Positions 22,723 through 32,804 of a stretch of 64,000 bases of DNA are shown here, in pieces. The notes under the pieces are model-generated. The model was given only the letters and a program-made list of their open reading frames with translations. It did no database searches and was not told the origin of the DNA. How positions within the stretch are numbered: position 1 is the first letter of the stretch; every line of letters begins with the position of its first letter. The position numbers were made by a program, and so were the translations under genes. Source of the stretch: Cephalotrichum gorgonifer (lineage: Eukaryota > Ascomycota > Sordariomycetes > Microascales > Microascaceae); assembly GCA_900312665.1 (NCBI GenBank), contig ONZQ02000010.1:1076278-1140277 (forward strand), given 5' to 3'.

Positions 22723-23700
22723 ATGCATCTCTCCACCCTACTCACGGGGCTCCTCCCCCTCCTCCTCTCCCTCCACCCCCACCCCGCTTCGGCCGCCCGG
22801 CCCAAGAACGCCATCTTCCTCTCCGAGGTCCGGACCCTCACCCTCCGCTCCCCCTCCAAGACCACGTCCCGCCGCGTGGCGCCCATCCCGCAGCTCAAGT
22901 GCGTGTCCCCCGCGCCGCTCTGCGCGCTCCACCGGATCGACGTCATGCGCTGCACGAACCAGGGCTCGTCCTACGGGACCGAGGACGTCGAGTGGAGCTG
23001 CACGGCGGAGCTGCCGCCCGAGCTGAGGCTGGGGAGCACGGAGGTCGTGTGCGAGGGGTACGCGCACAAGGACGACCCCTACGTGCTCAAGGGGAGCTGC
23101 GGGGTCGAGTATCGCGTCGTGTTGACGAAGGAGGGGGAGGCGAGGTATCCGGAGCTGTTGGGGAGAGGGGGGAAGTGGGGTGGGGTGAGCGGGGAGGATC
23201 TGTGGTCGTGGGCTTTTGGGATTCTGTTCGTCGGGGTGCTGTTTTGGATACTGAGTTCGATCTGGAGGGGGATTCAGAACCAGGGGCCCGTGAGGGGTGT
23301 GGGAGCGAGGGATGGGTATGGTGGTGGTGGTGGGTGGGGAGGGCCCGGGGGTTGGGGACCGGGTTGGGGAGGGGGCGGTGCGGACGACCCCCCGCCGCCG
23401 TACCCGGGTCACAAGCCCGCGGGGACAAGCGCCAGCGAGCAGTGGAGGCCCGGGTTCTGGACGGGGCTCGCGAGCGGCGCGGGGGCGGGGTATCTAGCCG
23501 GGAGTCGCGCGAGGCAGGGCGGTAGAGAGAGGGAGAGGGACTGGATGGGCGGTGGGAGGGAAGGGTACTGGGGGAGTGGGTGGGGCGGCGACGAGGGGAG
23601 GAGGAGGAGGAATAACGGCGGGGGAGGGCCGTCGTCTTCGTCTTCGTTTTCGAGTCCGACGAGGGAGAGTACGGGCTTCGGGTCGACTTCGAGGAGGTGA
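22723..23700 (+). CDS. SARAF/TMEM66-like ER membrane protein
   Basis: A single exon encodes 325 residues. Residues 1-24 form a signal peptide (leucine-rich core, ending around PASA). The conserved luminal block follows: AIFLSEVRTLTLR, IPQLKC, then a CTNQGSSYGTEDVEWSCTAE segment and LGSTEVVCEGY, with paired cysteines. This is the signature of the store-operated calcium entry regulator SARAF (formerly TMEM66, DUF1183). One transmembrane helix lies at about 162-180 (WSWAFGILFVGVLFWILSSI). The cytosolic tail is Gly/Pro/Tyr rich with PPPPYPGHKP, then GFWTGLASGAGAGYLAGS and a low-complexity end. In animals SARAF is an ER protein that dampens calcium entry through STIM and Orai. The fungal role is not established, and the animal channel partners are not generally present in fungi, so function is stated only at family level. 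Confidence 0.88.
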   Translation: MHLSTLLTGLLPLLLSLHPHPASAARPKNAIFLSEVRTLTLRSPSKTTSRRVAPIPQLKCVSPAPLCALHRIDVMRCTNQGSSYGTEDVEWSCTAELPPELRLGSTEVVCEGYAHKDDPYVLKGSCGVEYRVVLTKEGEARYPELLGRGGKWGGVSGEDLWSWAFGILFVGVLFWILSSIWRGIQNQGPVRGVGARDGYGGGGGWGGPGGWGPGWGGGGADDPPPPYPGHKPAGTSASEQWRPGFWTGLASGAGAGYLAGSRARQGGRERERDWMGGGREGYWGSGWGGDEGRRRRNNGGGGPSSSSSFSSPTRESTGFGSTSRR

Positions 23701-24511
23701 AAGGGAGGAAAATTGCTTATTTTTGGGTTGAATTAGATGTCATTACGACACTACCTCTCCATCCTTAAATCAGCAAGAATGGGAACACCGAGAGCGGGCA
23801 TTCCGGTCCACGTCGGACGCCTGCTGCTCCCTTCTATCACAGGGAAACAAAAGTACAGCCTATTCATCTCAATACCATTCTTCTTCCTCCTCGAATAGAG
23901 TACCAGATATGTACAACCCACACTACCCACCCCGGGACAGCCGCCAGCGGAGATACCACCCATCAAGCCCCGAGTCCCAGTCCGAAAAAAAAAGTAAACT
24001 CCGCAAGCGAAAAGAAAGGAAACCCCATCTTCACCAACTACCAACTCTCGCTCAACGGAAGATAAGAAAACGACACCAAAAAAAAGACACGAAGAAAAAA
24101 AAGGACTCCCAGGTTTGGATTGAAAAAAACGTAGTCGTACAGACATTCCAATTATAACAACACAATGACACAACTCAAAAAGGTACATTTCTTTCCCGAA
24201 AAAAACCCCTTTCACCTACCTAAGCCCGGCCTTTCCCTACCCACGCCGCCCTTCCATAAAAACCCCCGAAGACAAGAAGCTTGAAAACACAAGGATAAAA
24301 AGAATATCAAGAAAATAAAAAGACAGTTTCCTTCTCGCTCTTAGCTTCCCTCCCCGCCTTCTCATGTACAATATCGTAGTTTGGTAGTCCGTAGTTGACA
24401 AGTTCGGCAAGTCAGCGGCTGATACCATCATCCCCCTCCTGTCCCCCCTTCCCTTTTCCCAGCGACGTAAAAGGCCATCGTGACGAGACGCAAAGTGGTT
24501 GTGGTTCACGA
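23701..24511. other. Convergent intergenic region between the SARAF-like gene and BRE1
   Basis: Both flanking genes end here, so it should contain their 3' UTRs. The sequence is A rich on the plus strand between about 23980 and 24330, with many A runs. No additional gene was recognised. Confidence 0.5.
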
Positions 24512-27213
24512 CTAATGATGCACCGGCATGACGTCCATCCGGTCAAACGCCCGAGAGCAGTTGGGGCACTTCCTCATGCGGTTGCTGATTCGGTTCTCGA
24601 CGCATACGTTGCAGAAGAGGTGGCCGCATGTCTTCAGCGCCGTATTCTTGAAGTTTTCGTTGCAGATCGAGCAGACGATGAGTGACTAGAAAAGTCAAAC
24701 AAGTCAGCAAAACAGAAGAAAATGAAAATCCCCATAACCCGGTATAACCCCAAGATAAGCAGAAACTAGGAAACCTACCCGCAGCCCCTTCTCAACATCC
24801 GAGGAGTTGCTCTCGGCCTTGGTCTTCCACCCGTCCCGGTCCTTCTGCAGCGTCTCCATTCGCACCTTCTGGCGCTCCGACTCCGTCTCTAGCGCGAGAT
24901 TCCGCTCCCTCATCGTCGCGACGGCCGAGTCCTTCGTCTTGATCAGGTCTGCCAGGTCGCTGGCCTCCTTCTTGACGCCGTCCAGCCTGCGGTTCGCCTC
25001 AGCTGCCGACGCCTCGAGCTTCTTGTTCTCCCCCGCCAGCGTCGCGTTGGACTGCCGCAGGTCCGACAGCTGCTTCTCGAGGTTGCTCAGAAGCACGCGG
25101 TTCTGCGCCTCGACGTCCTTCAGCTGCGCCACCACCTCGGCGCTCTTCGCGTTCTGCATCCGGAGCGCCCGGATCTCGCTGTTCCGCGTGTCGGCGTCCT
25201 TGCGCGCCGCGAAGTACTTCTGATCCGCCTTGTTCTTTTCCGCCGTCAGGATGCCATTGCGCGCCTCGAGCGCCTCGAAGTCCATGACCTTCTTGTGGCT
25301 GAGCGCCATGGCCTTCCTGTACGCCTTCTCCATCGCGGGGAGCTCCGTCATGACGGCCTGGTAGTCCTGCTGCAGCTTGCGGTGTCGCGCGATGAGTTCG
25401 TCGAGCCCGAGCTTCGCAACCTCCTCGTCCGGTTCCGTCATCTCCTGGTTGTCGGCGGGGCGGAGCCGCGACACCTCGGACTCTAGTGCCGTGATCCGCT
25501 CGTCCTTGGCGCCCACGAGCTCCTTCATGTGCTCGAGCGCGGAATGGTGTTGCTCCTGGCTAGCCTTCCGCGTCGTGTTCTCGGCGAGGAGTTCGTCTCT
25601 CGCGGATCGTAGACGCGCGAGGTCGTGGTCTCGTGCGACGAGGTCGGAGTCGAGTTCCTGTGTTAGCGCCTGGGCCTCGGCTTCCAGTTGCCTCTTGAAG
25701 GTCGTGCGTTGTGAGGTGAGCTTCTCGATCTCGTCCTTTAGCTGCGTGTTGGTCGCCTCGAGATGGTTAACCTGCTTGATCAGGTCCTCGCACTTGGTCT
25801 TGAACTGCTTGAAGACATCCGTCTTTATAAAATCGTCGTCTGTTAACGCCTCGCGCCGGGATTTTAGTGACGAGTTTTCCTCCTGCAGGCCCTTTATTTC
25901 CTCCAGGATGGACTTTATTTGGTCTTGCTGGCGTGTCACAACGGCGTGTTCCTCCTTGTATTTCTGCATCAGCTCGACACTGTCTCCCTGGGGTTCGGCA
26001 GGCTCCTTGGAGTCGGCATCTGGCGTTCCTAGCTTCGTATCGTTGGCGAGGGCTTGCCTTTCGAGCTTCTGCACCTGGGCACTCTTCACTCGGTCCAATT
26101 TCTTTTCGGCCTTGAAGTATCGGAGTGTCGCCGTGTTTAGCTGCTCTGAGAGCTGATCCTTCTCAGAACCGAGCCGTTCTAGTCTGACGTGGTAGTCCTT
26201 TTGCGCCGCTAGAAGGGAGGCGATCCTTGACTGGAGTTCGGAGAGGTTGGCTTCGATATTGGTCCTGGAGGATGCCAGGCGTTGAATGAACGCCTCTGCC
26301 TTGGACTTGACGGATTTTGCCTTTTCGTCGAGGTGCTTTTGAAAGTCGATGCTGTCTTGGAAGGTAACTCCAGTGAGGTAGGGAGGATCTGCTGGCACTC
26401 AGTTAGGCCGGAATGTCGGTGGCGGGGTGGGCAGTGGTAACTCTTACTGGGTGATGCGTCGTCGGGGGATATCGTCGAGGTCGCAATGAGTTCCATTTCT
26501 TGCAGCAGCTGGCGGTACACATGTCAGCCTGCTAGTCCAATGTCGTCCCCAGGGATCTAGGTAGGGCGCCTGAAGGCTACTAGGAAAGGATGGGCTTACC
26601 TGGCGCCACCACGCGTCGACTATTCTGAGATGGTCATCATGATATAATGACCTCTTATGTAGCTCTTCGAGTCGAGCCGAGTACGTAGCAGCCTCGCGTT
26701 TATACTCATGCATTCGACGGTATATCGCGCCTCGTGTGTAGTTCTTCGCGTTCGTTAGTACATCCTACGCAATAGATACCGCGAAATGCCGACAAAAAAT
26801 AGGACATTATGGAAGCCGCAGGGGATCGAGGATAACATAAAGCGCTGTCGCGGAGGGATTGACGGGGGTGTTGCGTAGTCTGAGGGTTGTTTCTCGGCAG
26901 GCTGAGAGAGAAGCATCGCATTGAGTTTCGGGCCTCAGGAGTGGGGATAAATTGGCGTGTCGATGGCAAGCAAAGAAAATACGTCGATAAATGCATTGAA
27001 GAACGCGCGACGACTTACCTCTACCCAGACCTCCTCTGGCTGGTTATCGTGTTCGTCCTTGGCAACGCCTCCGTTGATGGCCACCTTCTTCCGCGGTGGC
27101 GCGCCATCGTCGCTGGCCCCGGATGGCCTCTTCCTATCCTCGATCTTGTCCTTGTCCATCTTCGACGATACGGACGGACGAGGCGAGGGATGTGATGGGG
27201 TCGCGACAGGCAT
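24512..27213 (-). CDS. bre1: E3 ubiquitin-protein ligase BRE1 (histone H2B)
   Basis: Five exons join in frame: 27213-27019, 26764-26600, 26508-26448, 26391-24779 and 24685-24512, giving 735 residues. The N-terminus has the BRE1 pattern EDRKRPSG...PPRKKVAING, then HDDHLRIVDAWWRQLLQEME. The long fourth exon is almost continuous coiled coil. The last exon is a C3HC4 RING finger: CSICNENFKNTALKTCGHLFC, then VCVENRISNRMRKCPNC, ending at VHH. BRE1 with Rad6 monoubiquitylates histone H2B in the nucleus, which is required for H3K4 and H3K79 methylation during transcription. The first intron (254 nt) is long for this genome, and an overlooked small exon there cannot be excluded. The start may instead be the ATG at 27159, which gives the shorter MDKDKIEDRKRPS start. 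Confidence 0.93.
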
Positions 27214-28070
27214 TAGAAGGAGCCCTGGACGGCAAGGTCAGGACAGAGGGCGGTAGCGGCGTGAAGGAGCGAGGCGTGAGAGACGTGAGGGAGGGCGAGG
27301 CGGGCTAAAGGGGGGGGGGGGAGGGATTGCGTGTTGCGTGTCCCCGTCACGACACTCCTCGCGGACCGGAAGAAGAAGCGGATGTGGTCGACGTGAATGG
27401 TGGTAATGGCATTAAATAGAGTCTTTATACATGGAATAGATAGTAGCGAAGGGAGCGGCGCTGTGTGTTCGAGGACGAGGGATGGTGCGTGTGCAGAACA
27501 GGACGCCAAAAGGGATCGATGAAATTTCCATGTTCCCCAAGAGCGAAGGAGACGGCTTCGCAAACCAAGGCCTGTGGCCGACAGTGGCTTAGCGCGGCCC
27601 TCGCCCAAGTCCGAGTTCCTTATCAGTTGTTGGCTGACATTCCCAGCAATTTAGGAGTACTAGTATGAGTAAGCGGTGATCCCGGCTAATATGCGGTAAA
27701 TCCACCCTCGAATTCGCCGCCTCTCCCCTCTCTGTCATAATATTTGGCTGCAGCATTTTGGATGTGGGGATCAATCTGTAGTGGGGGCGGGCGGGCAGAC
27801 TAACTTTCTCTCCAAAACTCAGCCGGCTCAATGGACTCTTGTCAAGGTCTTTCGCTCCGACTTTTCACTGGAACTACAACCTGGGTTTCATAGTTTAGTG
27901 GTTGCCGAGGTCGCTCCTTCCCTTGCTTACTCTTCGCAACTTCCTACTGCACGGCTCAGATCCCGGGATCCAAGGGCTGTACTGCTCGCGGATTCTCGAA
28001 CGGCACACCCATCACGCCTCTCTTCGCGACAAACCCTCCCGCCTAACCGCTCAACCTTACCAATGCCACC
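27214..28070. promoter_or_regulatory. Bidirectional promoter region between BRE1 and BDP1
   Basis: The two flanking genes are transcribed away from each other, so both promoters must lie in this 857-bp gap. It contains a run of 12 G at about 27310-27321. An A-box-like TAGTTTAGTGG sits at about 27893-27903 but has no convincing tRNA around it. No coding sequence was recognised. The promoter call rests on gene orientation only. Confidence 0.5.
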
Positions 28071-29957
28071 ATGAGTTCCATGTTCAAGAAGAAGACGGGC
28101 CCCTCGATCAAACCCAAATTCGTGCCTCGAGGCCGCCCTGCCCAACCTCCGTCGACCACCCCTGTTCCGCCAGCAGCCTTGAGTGCCGCGACTGCCTCAA
28201 CGCCACAACCCAAGAACCATGACGCTACCCCGACCCAGCGCGTTCCGTCGCCTCGGGCCGAACGACGGACTCCAGCATCCCAGCCCCAGAGGCCGCCCGC
28301 CGTTCCAGGGATAACCTCTGGTCGTACCGAAGCAAGTGTGGACCCCTCAAATGCCAACGATCAAGCACTCAGCTCGACTGCCCCACGGCGCTCCAGCGGG
28401 GTCAATCAAGCGACAAAGCGATCGACAGGTTCCACAAATCTACAACGAAAAGATTCCATACATACAGCGAGCGTGCCGGCACTGGCTGCGAGTTCGAATG
28501 AGTCACCCCAGGCGGTACCCGATGTTGCTGAAAGCGGAAGCCTCTCGGCGTCTTCCGCCAGGACACAGCAACCAGCTACCCCAGCTAAACTCAGCCAACA
28601 ACCTACAAGTGGCATTCCTTCCGAGGGAGGATCCGACTCGGCGAAGGTTCCCAATAGGCCTGCCACGCGACAGTCATCAGTTCCGGCGGCACATTCCACT
28701 ACCATTCGGCCTTCGGCAACCAGCGCACCGAGCTTAGCTACACAACATACTGCATCAGAGCCTACTCCCGACGGCCCCGCCGAATCGCAACCCCCGTCGG
28801 AAACATCGCAAAAGCCGACAGCGGCCAAACGTGGTGGTCGCAAACGCACCGCCGCGCAGGCATCCTCAGACCAGCCACAAAATGGCGAGCTAGTTGAAAG
28901 TATTGAGGCGGGACCTCCACCAGTGAAACGAACGAGGCAGAAGAAGACACAACCACAGCCAGGGGCCGCTGACGGCACAGCAGAAGCCACCTCGCCCAAG
29001 CCCAAACGCCAAAGGAAGAAGCGTGAACCCGAGGGCGGGCAGGATGGTGGAGCGGTGGAAGGCGGGAAACCACGGCCAGCACGCCGCCGCCCGAGCCGTG
29101 CCCGCTCCGAGACCCCGCCCGATGCCGAGGAGCAAGTGGTTGATATCCAGACGATGAAGATGGCCGACCTAACAAAGGACCTGCGCATTGGAAAGAAGTT
29201 CAGCCGCCACGACGAACTTCGAGCCCGGGAGCGTAAGGAGCGCCTTCGGCAGTCATCATCTGACCCGACAAAAGCTTCCCAAACCCCCGGCCCATCTGGA
29301 TCGAGCGATTCGCCCGGGGTTGCTACTCCCGCGCAAGCGACCAACAACGCTCGCCCCATATCTGCCCCGGGTCCCCAGTTCCAGATCGTGAACGGCCAGA
29401 TCATCATCGACCAGAGCTCCCTAGTTATGGACCGGCACGCGCGCGATGCGTTCGATGGTCCCATCGAGGAGATCGAGGAGAACGAGTTCACGCACAAGGT
29501 CACCAGCAACTCGTACCGGACGGGCAGCAAGCTCCGCGGGCCGAACCACTGGTCCGCGGAGGACACGGAGAAGTTCTACGGCCACCTGAAGGTGTACGGC
29601 ACGGACTTCACGATCCTGGCGTCCCTGTTCCCGGGGCGGCAGCGTCGGCACCTGAAGATGAAGTTCAACAGGGAGGAGAGGTTCGCGAAGCACAGGGTCG
29701 ACGCCGCGCTCGTGGGGCCCAAGGAGGTGAGGATGAACTTTGAGGAGTACCAGGCCGCGACGGGCATGGTGTACGAGCAGACGGAGGAGATCCAGGCGGA
29801 GCTGCAGAGGGAGCACGACGAGAGGGAGGCGATGAGGCTGGCGGAGGAGGAGGCCGACGCCGAGATTAATAGGAAGAAGCTGGAGGCGATCCACGGCGGC
29901 GGGGACAAGAAGAGGAAGGGGAAGGAGGAGAGCGTCGCTCCCAAGACCAAGGCTTGA
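28071..29957 (+). CDS. bdp1: TFIIIB subunit BDP1 (B double-prime)
   Basis: A single exon encodes 628 residues. The N-terminus starts MSSMFKKKTGPSIKPKFVPR, which is typical of fungal BDP1. It is followed by about 370 residues of disordered S, T, P, Q and K-rich sequence with basic patches (KPKRQRKKREP). The conserved core spans about 445-590. It includes VVDIQTMKMADLTKDLRIGK upstream of the core, the ENEFTHKVTSNSYRTG segment, and the extended SANT/Myb domain NHWSAEDTEKFYGHLKVYGT continuing to FPGRQRRHLKMKFNREER. BDP1 joins TBP and BRF1 to form TFIIIB, the initiation factor that recruits RNA polymerase III to tRNA and 5S genes. The C-terminus is charged and coiled, ending in basic residues. No intron is needed. 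Confidence 0.93.
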   Translation: MSSMFKKKTGPSIKPKFVPRGRPAQPPSTTPVPPAALSAATASTPQPKNHDATPTQRVPSPRAERRTPASQPQRPPAVPGITSGRTEASVDPSNANDQALSSTAPRRSSGVNQATKRSTGSTNLQRKDSIHTASVPALAASSNESPQAVPDVAESGSLSASSARTQQPATPAKLSQQPTSGIPSEGGSDSAKVPNRPATRQSSVPAAHSTTIRPSATSAPSLATQHTASEPTPDGPAESQPPSETSQKPTAAKRGGRKRTAAQASSDQPQNGELVESIEAGPPPVKRTRQKKTQPQPGAADGTAEATSPKPKRQRKKREPEGGQDGGAVEGGKPRPARRRPSRARSETPPDAEEQVVDIQTMKMADLTKDLRIGKKFSRHDELRARERKERLRQSSSDPTKASQTPGPSGSSDSPGVATPAQATNNARPISAPGPQFQIVNGQIIIDQSSLVMDRHARDAFDGPIEEIEENEFTHKVTSNSYRTGSKLRGPNHWSAEDTEKFYGHLKVYGTDFTILASLFPGRQRRHLKMKFNREERFAKHRVDAALVGPKEVRMNFEEYQAATGMVYEQTEEIQAELQREHDEREAMRLAEEEADAEINRKKLEAIHGGGDKKRKGKEESVAPKTKA

Positions 29958-30405
29958 AAGAATTTGGTTCTCTCGGGTTCTTGGGGTCTTGGTGATCCCC
30001 CCGAGAGCTTGGCGGTTTTGGCATTTTAACGGGGCAGAGGTGAAATAGGCGTTTTCGGTACAAGGGCCGGCGAAACACAGAAACAGGAGGGGCGGCTCAA
30101 CTTGTAGTATACCCATCTTCTGGAAGGGCGGCAGGCAACTCTGGTTTGTTATCACCGGGTTTTTCGGTGGTTGTTTTTTTAGTCATTTTTATTCATCTTC
30201 ATTGAAGATGAGAAAACGAGATATTCTACGTGTATAAAACTTTTTACTGTGTCGTACGTGAAGATTCGTAACGAGAGCGATCGCTCAAGAAACCAACGCC
30301 TGGGTATTCCGCCACTAAACAGATTCAGAAATCTACGCATCCCTCCCCCCTCCTCAATACCTCTCTCTCTCTCTCTCACGCGCGCGCGCGCGCGCATGTT
30401 CAGCC
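29958..30405. other. Convergent intergenic region with a CT/CG microsatellite
   Basis: This holds the 3' ends of BDP1 and the phosphoesterase gene. It has T-rich stretches near 30170-30200 and a CT then CG dinucleotide repeat (30361-30397) right beside the phosphoesterase stop codon. No gene was recognised. Confidence 0.55.
30361..30397. repeat. Compound (CT)n(CG)n microsatellite
   Basis: Eight CT units are followed by CA and about nine CG units. Alternating CG of this length can adopt Z-form DNA in vitro. It lies in the presumed 3' UTR, a few bases past the stop codon of the minus-strand phosphoesterase gene. Confidence 0.9.
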
Positions 30406-31758
30406 TCACTCCTCGGTAACGGGGTACTCATCGACTCCATACGTCTCATTAAGGGAAACCCTCCCGACGACATCCCCCCCTTCGAGCCGTATCCACGTCT
30501 CGACCTCCATCCCCTCCCCGGGCCCCAACGCCACCTCCCCGGATTCGTGAAACTGCAATTCCAGCACCCTCGCGCCCCGGGTCCACCCGCCGAACCCGCC
30601 GTACCCCGTATGCCTCCCGAAGCACAGGAACGGCTTCGCGCCCCGCCGCATGTCGAACGGCGCGCACCAGTCGTTCCCGTGATTGTGGGCCGCGTGCACG
30701 GAGTGCAGTCCCTCCACGGAGCCCAGGGCGGCCACGAAGGCAGCGGCGGGGTGGGCGGGTGAGGGGTCGTTAGACTGCGTGTCGGCGGGGTCGTTGTGGT
30801 TCATACCCGGGGCGAAGGAGGCGGAGATGCGGTCCTGGGCGGGGAGGTAGGAGCGGGTTGGGATGTGGACGAAGGCGAGGCTGGGGAGGACGCGGCCGTG
30901 CTCCCGGGCGAGGAGGGCGTGGGTGGTCAGGAACCAGGAGGCCGTCTGGGGGCCCACCCATTTGTCGATCAGGTCCCCCTCGTCGCCCACTCTCCCTGTC
31001 CCCCCGGCCTCGAGGGACTTCCTCCCGCCCCTGCTGTCGAAGAACCATAGAATCGCGGAGGGCCGGCCGGTGTCCGGGCGGTGTGCGATGGGGAGGAAGT
31101 AGTTAGTGAGGCCCGGGAGGGAGGGGTCGTCCGGACGGGAGGTGAGGCTGAGGTGGTACTTCGTCTCCGTCTCGAAGATGGCCTCGCGCGAGAGGTTGAG
31201 ACGCGAGTCGTGGTTCCCGTAGGCCGAGGCCCAGGGCACGCGCGCCTCGACCATGGGCTGCACGAGGAGGTCGACGTAGGAGGTGGAGTTCTCGCGGAAG
31301 GTGTCGCCACCGGTCACGAGGTCGCCGTTGAGGACCACGAGGTCCGGGGCCTCCGCGGCGAGGACGGAGCGCATGAGGCGGAGGGTCGCGCGGTCCTGGG
31401 ACGGGCCACGGGCCGTGCTCTCCGCCTCGCCGAAGTGGAGGTCCTCGAAGATGACGATCTTGAAGGTCTTGGAAGAGGGGAGGAGAAGGGGGGGACGGGA
31501 GGGGGCGTGGGAGGTGGAGGTTCGGGCGAGGTGGAGGTGGAGGAGGGTGAGTGTGAGGAGGAGGCCGAAGGTGAACTTCCACGGGATATTCGTGGATGGG
31601 AATAGGGAACGGAACCTGGTGGGCGATGGGACAACATCGTAGAGTTTATCTATTGCTGGTTCACGCGATGTAGTGTGGCGGTGAGCATTCAGGTTCCGTA
31701 GGCGCGATGCACTTGCCCTCTCATGAGGCTTTGGGGCCAATTCGGTGACGGCCAACAT
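30406..31758 (-). CDS. Calcineurin-like metallophosphoesterase, DCR2/SIA1-like
   Basis: From the ATG at 31758 the product is 450 residues; the frame stays open further to an ATG at 31941, which would add 61 residues. A single transmembrane or signal-anchor helix is seen near the N-terminus (WKFTFGLLLTLTLLHLHLA). Metallophosphatase motifs follow in order: FEDLHFGE (DxH), VVLNGDLVTGGD (GDxx), ASAYGNHDSRLN (GNHD), a later FVHIPTR histidine, and AAHNHGNDWCAPF at the position of the GHxH motif. This order, with the NDWC end, matches the DCR2/SIA1 and plant PAP29-type subgroup of phosphatases, which are membrane anchored or secretory. In yeast Dcr2 acts in cell-cycle entry and the unfolded-protein response. 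In this protein the glycine before the first histidine of the last motif is alanine and the residue between the two histidines is asparagine. Substrate is unknown. Confidence 0.83.
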   Translation of the reverse strand: MLAVTELAPKPHERASASRLRNLNAHRHTTSREPAIDKLYDVVPSPTRFRSLFPSTNIPWKFTFGLLLTLTLLHLHLARTSTSHAPSRPPLLLPSSKTFKIVIFEDLHFGEAESTARGPSQDRATLRLMRSVLAAEAPDLVVLNGDLVTGGDTFRENSTSYVDLLVQPMVEARVPWASAYGNHDSRLNLSREAIFETETKYHLSLTSRPDDPSLPGLTNYFLPIAHRPDTGRPSAILWFFDSRGGRKSLEAGGTGRVGDEGDLIDKWVGPQTASWFLTTHALLAREHGRVLPSLAFVHIPTRSYLPAQDRISASFAPGMNHNDPADTQSNDPSPAHPAAAFVAALGSVEGLHSVHAAHNHGNDWCAPFDMRRGAKPFLCFGRHTGYGGFGGWTRGARVLELQFHESGEVALGPGEGMEVETWIRLEGGDVVGRVSLNETYGVDEYPVTEE

Positions 31759-32804
31759 AGTGGACGAAAGACTGTGGTGGTTAGAAGTCCTGTCAATGGA
31801 TGGCGGCTCGCCGGCCGGGATAGGAGAGGGTGAGCATCGTACCGTTCCCCTCGAAGTCGATGGGAGATGGAGATAGTCTTGCTCATATGTACGTGCGACA
31901 CGACTTGCATGGCTGCAGCGGTGCAATTGGCTGGACAGCAAGGATCATGATGCGTATATCTCGCCTTCACTTGAGGGCCCAGACATTCATTGATTCCTGG
32001 CGGCGCTTCTTGGCCGCGGGTTAATGTTGGAAGGATGACTTCCTAGGAGGGGAGGTGTATCCGATGCCATTCCAATTGTCAATCGTCAAGCATCAAGCAA
32101 GGCCGAGATAGCCTCGAAAGACGCGGGTTTGTTGAGGCAGCTCTCAGCTGTTGCAAGTATTCAATGTTCCTACTACTGCACAGTTACTCGGAAACATGAG
32201 TAATACATGGGCAGTCACAGGCCAAAGTCTCGTGAAATTTAAGCTAACACCGGCTCTACGCCTCTGACATCAGCAATAACATTTGTTCAAGTACTCGTGG
32301 TGGTAGATCGCTTTTGCGCTGTCTCTCTGTAGTTACCTTATGAGTACCAACAGCTTTAACAGCCGACGAAGAACCGCCCGCCCCACACTCCACCCCGTCA
32401 GCTCCCACTTAATGTCATGCTCCCAGCCTATGCTGCCATGTCAACCCCAGTGGCAGTCAGCGCCTCCGACCCGCAACAAGCTCTAGGCGACCAACATTAA
32501 CACATCATCCGCACCTGCCTTCCCAAACCAGACCCATACCGCCTCCTCCACGTTCCGACGATAGGGCACTCTAGCTCGAGCTCTGCAAAAGCCCAAATTC
32601 TTATTCCCTCTTCCCGGATTTTTCTCCCCATCCATCCTAGAACCTACCTCCTCCAACTCTCCATCTTCCCCCCCGCTCCCCGCCATCGCATCGAGCTTCT
32701 CCTTCCATCCAACCTAACTACATCCTAAATCAGAATCCCCCTCCGCCCAAATTTGCCCCTCCTCAGTCGCCGCCTCGCCCCGCAGCGACAAACTCGAGCC
32801 CAAG
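31759..32804. promoter_or_regulatory. Divergent intergenic region between the phosphoesterase gene and RAD23
   Basis: The flanking genes point away from each other, so this should hold both promoters. The portion just before RAD23 (about 32500-32800) is C/T rich, as is usual for leaders in this window. No gene was recognised. Confidence 0.5.

Noticed and set aside
27886..27970. tRNA-like A-box (TAGTTTAGTGG) near the BDP1 promoter
   Set aside because: No matching acceptor stem, anticodon arm or convincing B-box could be folded around it.
28406..29566. 386-residue minus-strand ORF opposite BDP1
   Set aside because: It is antisense to a clear BDP1 coding sequence and compositionally biased (S, R, A, C).
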